Of a stretch of 9,655 nt of DNA, positions 6,333-9,655 are shown piece by piece. This DNA is from an uncultured Selenomonadaceae bacterium (GTDB lineage: Bacteria > Bacillota > Negativicutes > Selenomonadales > Selenomonadaceae). Position 1 is the stretch's first letter; every line of letters starts with the position of its first letter. The translations under genes and the position numbers were made by a program. A model generated the notes under the pieces. The model saw only the letters and a program-made list of their open reading frames with translations, was not told the DNA's origin and searched no databases. The stretch is taken from the NCBI GenBank assembly GCA_905236255.1, contig CAJOPK010000143.1:1-9655 (forward strand). The letters run 5' to 3'.

Positions 6333-7019
6333 ATGAAAGCGGTTGTACTTTCAAGCGGCGGGCTGGATTCGACAACCTGCCTTGCAATATCGGTCGATAA
6401 ATTAGGCAGCGACAATGTTTCCGCCGTTTCAATTTTTTACGGTCAGCGACATTCAAAGGAATTGGAATGTGCAAATAATGTTGCGCGTTGGTACGGAGTA
6501 TCACATTACGAATTTGATGCCGGCGAACTCATGAAATTTTCCGATTCGGCACTTTTGAATACATCTTCAAAGTCTTTGGAAAAATCCGATTACGCCGAAC
6601 AGGTCGAAAAAAATCCGCGAATTGCAACTTATGTTCCTTTCCGCAACGGATTGATGATTTCGATGGCTGCAACTTTTGCGGACGGTCTTTACAAAGACGA
6701 CAACGTAAAACTTTATATCGGAGTTCATCAAGATGATGCCGCAATAAATGCTTACGCCGATTGCAGCAAAGAATTTATTGATGCGATGGGTGAGGCGGTA
6801 AAAATCGGAACTTACGGCAAGATTGAACTTGTCGCGCCCTTTGTCGGAAAAAACAAAGCCGACATTGTAAAAGTCGGTCTGGATTTAAAAGTTCCTTACG
6901 AACTTACGCGCAGTTGTTACGAGCGCGGCGACAAGCCCTGCGGAAAATGTGCAACCTGCCTTGACAGAGCCGCCGCCTTTGCCGCAAACGGCGTAAAAGA
7001 TCCGGCGTTGGAAGAATGA
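6333..7019 (+). CDS. queC: 7-cyano-7-deazaguanine synthase QueC
   Basis: QueC converts 7-carboxy-7-deazaguanine to preQ0 with ammonia and ATP, a step towards queuosine in tRNA. The 228-residue product begins MKAVVLSSGGLDST. It carries the ATP-pyrophosphatase PP-loop SGGLDST at residues 8-14. FYGQRH and YVPFRNG are typical family stretches. The zinc site is complete: Cys195 (RSCYERG), then Cys203, Cys206 and Cys209 in PCGKCATC. Length is close to E. coli QueC (231). The start at 6333 is set by GAGGTGA just upstream. The other pathway genes (queD, queE, queF) are not in this window, so QueC is encoded apart from them or the cell salvages precursors. No preQ1 riboswitch-like pseudoknot precedes the gene; it seems to be driven from the lysS promoter. 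Confidence 0.97.
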   Translation: MKAVVLSSGGLDSTTCLAISVDKLGSDNVSAVSIFYGQRHSKELECANNVARWYGVSHYEFDAGELMKFSDSALLNTSSKSLEKSDYAEQVEKNPRIATYVPFRNGLMISMAATFADGLYKDDNVKLYIGVHQDDAAINAYADCSKEFIDAMGEAVKIGTYGKIELVAPFVGKNKADIVKVGLDLKVPYELTRSCYERGDKPCGKCATCLDRAAAFAANGVKDPALEE

Positions 7020-7062
7020 CCGATTTTTTCACGCGAAAAATTTTTAATCGGAGGCATCTTTA
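7020..7062 (+). promoter_or_regulatory. Hairpin that could mask the ribosome binding site of the next gene
   Basis: CCGATT (7020-7025) is complementary to AATCGG (7046-7051). The inner TTTT and AAAAA tracts can also pair. The 3' arm includes the first two bases of the GGAGG ribosome binding site (7050-7054) for the gene at 7063. The pairing is weak and hand-drawn, so a regulatory role is only a possibility. No promoter or terminator is convincing in this gap. Confidence 0.25.
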
Positions 7063-8541
7063 ATGACAAAAAAACTTGCCGCAATTTTGGCGGCATTGAT
7101 TTTGACCGGAAATTCTCCGGTTTATGCCGATGAAATTGTAATTGAAAGACATTCGCCCGGAGAAACGCGACAAATTTTTCCGCCGAATGTTCACGACGAA
7201 GAAACTTTTAACAGAACCGCGCCGGTTGTCGATGCACCTTTTCAACAGCCGGACGAAAGTTCACGGGAAAATTATTCACCGCCGCCCCCGGAAAATCCGC
7301 CGGCAACTTCCGAAAACATTTTGCCGGACGTTTATCCGGAAATCGAACAACCTTTTCAACGACCGCCGGAAAATACTTCAACCGAAACGCCCGTCGAACA
7401 AAACAACACGCCGGATCCCGTTTTGAGACCGGAAAACAATCCGTCGGAAGTGACCATTGAACAAATTTCCGAAAATCAACCGGAGCAAATCCCGGAGGAA
7501 CCGGCTCCGGAAAATTCTTCGACCGGAAACCCGCCGCAGGTTTACCCGGATGAAGGTCTTGAATTTTTGGTACACAATGAAGACGGCGTTATGGCATTTG
7601 CGGTAATTGCGGCTCACGAAAATTATATGCTTCGTCCGCTTTTGGCAAAGAATCAAATTCCGGGACTTGCAACCGTCGGTCAAACAAATCCGGCAAATGC
7701 GATAGCCTCAATAAATGCAAGTTATTTTTCACCGACCGGAATTTTGTACGGCGTAACGAAAGTTGAAGGACAGACCGTCGGGACAAGTGAATTTATTCGT
7801 TCCGCAATCGGAATAAATTCGGACGGCACGGCAATTTTCGGAAGAATAAAATATGAAGGCAAAGTTACAATGGGCGGCGAAACTCATGAGGTGACCGGCG
7901 TGGATTGCGAGCGCGAAGTAAATGCACTTGTGATTTACAACAGACTTTTCGGAGAAAGAACCCGCACCAATGATTACGGAACCGAATTTGTGGTGGAAAA
8001 CGGAGTCGTTACCGCAATTTTTGTAAAGCAGGGGAACAATTACATTCCGCCTCACGGTTACATAATCAGCGCGCACGGTCACGCCGCAGCCGATTTCATA
8101 AATGTTCAGGTCGGGGATCCGGCGGTTTTGGAAGAGAATTTTATCAACGCGGATCAAACCGGAGATTTTAATCAATCGGATTACATTGTTGCCGCAGGTC
8201 CCAGACTTGTGAAAGCCGGAGAAGTTTACGTTACTTCCGGCGAAGAAAAATTTCCTCCGGATATTGCAATCGGACGCGCTCCCCGTTCGGCGATCGGCGT
8301 AACTCAATACGGAGATTATATTTTTGCGGTCGTTGACGGCAGACAGGAACACAGCAAAGGTTGCACCCTTGAAGAATGGGCGGAAATTTTGAGGACGAAA
8401 TTCGGGGCGGTCGATGCGATAAATCTTGACGGCGGCGGCTCAACCGAATTGATCGTCAAAGGAGAAATCGTAAACAGTCCCTGCTACGGATACGAAAGAA
8501 AAGTCGGATCGATTATATCAATTTTGCCGAAGGGGAATTAA
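7063..8541 (+). CDS. Secreted phosphodiester glycosidase (NAGPA-domain) protein with proline-rich linker
   Basis: The 492-residue protein has a Sec signal peptide (MTKKLAAILAALILTG..., probable cleavage after VYA at residue 22). A long disordered linker follows (about 45-160), rich in Pro, Glu, Asn and Ser and without Cys. The C-terminal domain (about 165-490) matches the phosphodiester glycosidase / NAGPA (DUF2233) family. Signs are AIASINASYFSPTG (213-226), RSAIGINSDG, AAGPRLVKAG, the region around 408-426 (RSAIGVTQYGDYIFAVVDGR) and INLDGGGSTELIV near 453-465. The family is named for the mammalian enzyme that uncovers mannose-6-phosphate; bacterial members are often envelope-associated and mostly uncharacterised. 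A role on cell-surface sugar phosphodiesters is therefore inference. ATG 7063 has GGAGG eight bases upstream. The gene lies 43 bases after queC, and holA starts three bases after its stop. The linker might cross the cell wall or hold the domain away from the membrane. Confidence 0.87.
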   Translation: MTKKLAAILAALILTGNSPVYADEIVIERHSPGETRQIFPPNVHDEETFNRTAPVVDAPFQQPDESSRENYSPPPPENPPATSENILPDVYPEIEQPFQRPPENTSTETPVEQNNTPDPVLRPENNPSEVTIEQISENQPEQIPEEPAPENSSTGNPPQVYPDEGLEFLVHNEDGVMAFAVIAAHENYMLRPLLAKNQIPGLATVGQTNPANAIASINASYFSPTGILYGVTKVEGQTVGTSEFIRSAIGINSDGTAIFGRIKYEGKVTMGGETHEVTGVDCEREVNALVIYNRLFGERTRTNDYGTEFVVENGVVTAIFVKQGNNYIPPHGYIISAHGHAAADFINVQVGDPAVLEENFINADQTGDFNQSDYIVAAGPRLVKAGEVYVTSGEEKFPPDIAIGRAPRSAIGVTQYGDYIFAVVDGRQEHSKGCTLEEWAEILRTKFGAVDAINLDGGGSTELIVKGEIVNSPCYGYERKVGSIISILPKGN

Positions 8542-8544
8542 GTT

Positions 8545-9540
8545 TTGAAATTCAAGGAATTTATGGAGTCGGTCGAAAAAAAAATCAAACACGTTTATCT
8601 TTTGACCGGCGAAGAAACTTTTTATATCGACAAGGCACGCGAAAAAATTTTGTCCCGGCTTGAAATCGACAGAGCCGATTTAATTTCAATCGACTGCGAC
8701 GAAAAGCCTTCAATCGGCGAAATTGTGAGCGCGATTGACAGCGCGCCCTTTTTCAATCCGAAAAATGTTGTCGTCGTAAAAAATGCCGCACCGATTTTCA
8801 ACTCCGAAAACAAATCCGAAAGACTTCCGGAAATTTTGAAGGATATGCAGGAATCCAATTTTGTCATATTCATTTCAAATGCCGTTGACAAGCGAAAAAA
8901 ACTTTACAAGATAATTTCGGAAGTCGGGGACGTTTTGGAAGCGGACGCTTTGAGGTCTTGGCAAATTGACGACTGGCTCAACGAAAAATTAAAATCTTTG
9001 GGTAAAGTAATGTACGGTGAAGCGCGAAAACATTTTTCGGAAAGGATCGGACTTTTGCCGGAAATTTCGCTGTGGTATTTGGACAACGAATTAAACAAAG
9101 TCGCCCTGACCGTAAACAACAACGAAATAACCGCCGCCGATTTGCGCCGGGCGATGACAACTCCTCCGGAAGTTTCAAATTTTGCCCTGACCGACGCGAT
9201 AGACGAAAAAAAATCAAAAAAAGCCGTTTACATTTTGAGAGCCCAACTCCGGGACAACGGGAAAATGCCTTTGGTAATTGCCATGTTGACAAAACACGTC
9301 CGGCAACTTCTCCGGGCAAAATTCTTCATAAAAAAAGGGATCACCGGCAAAAGGCTCGGCGAACCCCTCGAACTTAATCCCTTTATCGCGCAGAAAGTCG
9401 GAGCAAATTCCGCCGGCTACCCTTCCGCACTTTTGGAAGAAGTTTTTATCGAATTGGCGGATGCCGATTACAAATTAAAAACCGGACGTGCCGGAGCGGA
9501 AGTATTGGAAAAAATAGTTATTAAACTTTGCAGGCGTTGA
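8545..9540 (+). CDS. holA: DNA polymerase III delta subunit
   Basis: HolA is the delta subunit of the clamp loader and opens the beta sliding clamp. The 331-residue protein (E. coli has 343) has the typical N-terminus MKFKEFMESVEKKIKHVYLLTGEE, then the diagnostic SAPFFNPKNVVVVKNA near residues 66-81. An AAA+-like middle and a helical C-terminal collar domain follow (LRAQLRDNGKMPLVIAMLTKHVRQLLRAK near 230-260; ending in LEKIVIKLCRR). As in other delta subunits, no Walker A motif is seen. The start is TTG 8545, three bases after the previous stop, with AAGGGGA about eight bases upstream. ATG 8563 would remove the conserved KFKEF segment. The TGA stop lies directly against the putative insertion-element end, so the gene is complete but has no terminator of its own here. 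Confidence 0.95.
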   Translation: MKFKEFMESVEKKIKHVYLLTGEETFYIDKAREKILSRLEIDRADLISIDCDEKPSIGEIVSAIDSAPFFNPKNVVVVKNAAPIFNSENKSERLPEILKDMQESNFVIFISNAVDKRKKLYKIISEVGDVLEADALRSWQIDDWLNEKLKSLGKVMYGEARKHFSERIGLLPEISLWYLDNELNKVALTVNNNEITAADLRRAMTTPPEVSNFALTDAIDEKKSKKAVYILRAQLRDNGKMPLVIAMLTKHVRQLLRAKFFIKKGITGKRLGEPLELNPFIAQKVGANSAGYPSALLEEVFIELADADYKLKTGRAGAEVLEKIVIKLCRR

Positions 9541-9655
9541 CGTCAACTACTTCGACTTAAAGAAGTCAGAGCTTGTCCATACCAACACCGGTCTTTACCG
9601 GACGCGAGGTTCAAACGCTGACGCTACCTCGTAGGTCAGACATCATCGGGTGGCT
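9541..9655 (-). mobile_element. Right end of a probable IS200/IS605-type (tnpB) element, cut by the window edge
   Basis: Read on the minus strand, the last 115 bases end in an imperfect hairpin: CTGACTTC (9563-9570) pairs with GAAGTAG (9547-9553), leaving one bulged G, around an 8-base loop. GTTGAC follows. IS200/IS605 elements lack inverted terminal repeats and carry subterminal hairpins with an unpaired base, and many end in a hairpin followed by GTAGTTCAC-like bases; this end looks the same. A second perfect hairpin, CCGGT/ACCGG with an AAAG loop, lies at 9588-9601. The exact boundary is probably 9541-9543. The transposase gene is outside the window, so the identification rests on the end structure and remembered family resemblance. 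Confidence 0.55.
9541..9655 (-). ncRNA. 3' part of a putative omega-RNA scaffold of the tnpB element
   Basis: In tnpB elements the omega-RNA overlaps the 3' end of tnpB, runs through the right end of the element and continues into flanking DNA as the guide. Here the minus strand has two stem-loops (9588-9601 and 9547-9570) just before the putative boundary, in the right order for such a scaffold. The guide would then be read from about 9540 downwards, complementary to the holA coding strand. A TnpB gene and transcript have not been seen, so this depends wholly on the element call. Confidence 0.4.
9611..9655 (-). CDS. Possible C-terminal end of TnpB (partial)
   Basis: On the minus strand one frame is open from the window edge and reads SHPMMSDLRGSVSV before a TGA at 9613-9611. 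Its position, about 70 bases inside the putative right end, is where tnpB genes usually stop. Fourteen residues without a diagnostic motif cannot confirm TnpB; one of the other two frames stops earlier, which is only slight support. Confidence 0.3.
   Translation of the reverse strand, partial: SHPMMSDLRGSVSV

Noticed and set aside
6290..6335. preQ1 riboswitch before queC
   Set aside because: The gene gap is ten bases, and the preceding sequence is coding with no compact pseudoknot.
1..9655. CRISPR array, toxin-antitoxin pair, phage genes or defence island
   Set aside because: No regularly spaced repeats, small paired genes, integrase or phage structural genes were seen. Apart from the last 115 bases and the 3415-3560 hairpins, the content is ordinary chromosomal.

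Overview
The window looks like the chromosome of a diderm (outer-membrane) member of the Firmicutes, most likely a Negativicute (Selenomonas / Acidaminococcus / Phascolarctobacterium side). This is inferred from a lipid A gene (lpxD) and a Skp/OmpH-like periplasmic protein sitting next to Firmicutes-style housekeeping genes, from clear AGGAGG-type ribosome binding sites, and from TTG/GTG starts. Every complete gene reads on the plus strand and coding density is high. No CRISPR array, tRNA, rRNA or defence island is visible.

Region 1 (1-1500) is the end of an envelope-biogenesis cluster. It holds the last codons of an upstream gene, a short OmpH/Skp-like lipoprotein, and lpxD, which adds the N-linked acyl chain to the lipid A precursor. 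Region 2 (1501-2564) is the ribosomal pair rplM-rpsI with its own strong sigma-70-type promoter, a structured leader of about 90 nt and an intrinsic terminator. Region 3 (2565-3392) is a single-gene unit with its own promoter and terminator. It encodes a secreted peptidoglycan endopeptidase (PG-binding domain plus NlpC/P60).

Region 4 (3393-3692) is a 300-base gap without a convincing gene. It contains two perfect hairpins that look like part of a dispersed repeat, followed by a promoter. Region 5 (3693-9540) is a tightly packed run that may be one operon. It comprises lysS (lysyl-tRNA synthetase), a Tat-signal metallo-beta-lactamase-fold hydrolase overlapping lysS by 4 nt, queC (7-deazaguanine / queuosine pathway), a secreted phosphodiester-glycosidase (NAGPA-domain) protein with a long proline-rich linker, and holA (DNA polymerase III delta subunit). 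The genes share no single pathway. Two concern tRNA charging or modification, two are exported envelope enzymes, and one is a clamp-loader subunit.

Region 6 (9541-9655) differs in character. Read on the minus strand, it resembles the right end of an IS200/IS605-type element: a bulged terminal hairpin, a second perfect hairpin and a possible tnpB C-terminus. It abuts the holA stop codon. If this is correct, the stretch is also the 3' part of an omega-RNA-like transcript whose guide would be copied from the 3' end of holA. This is the most interesting part of the window, but the element is cut by the window edge. I see no evidence for a wholly new multi-gene system.
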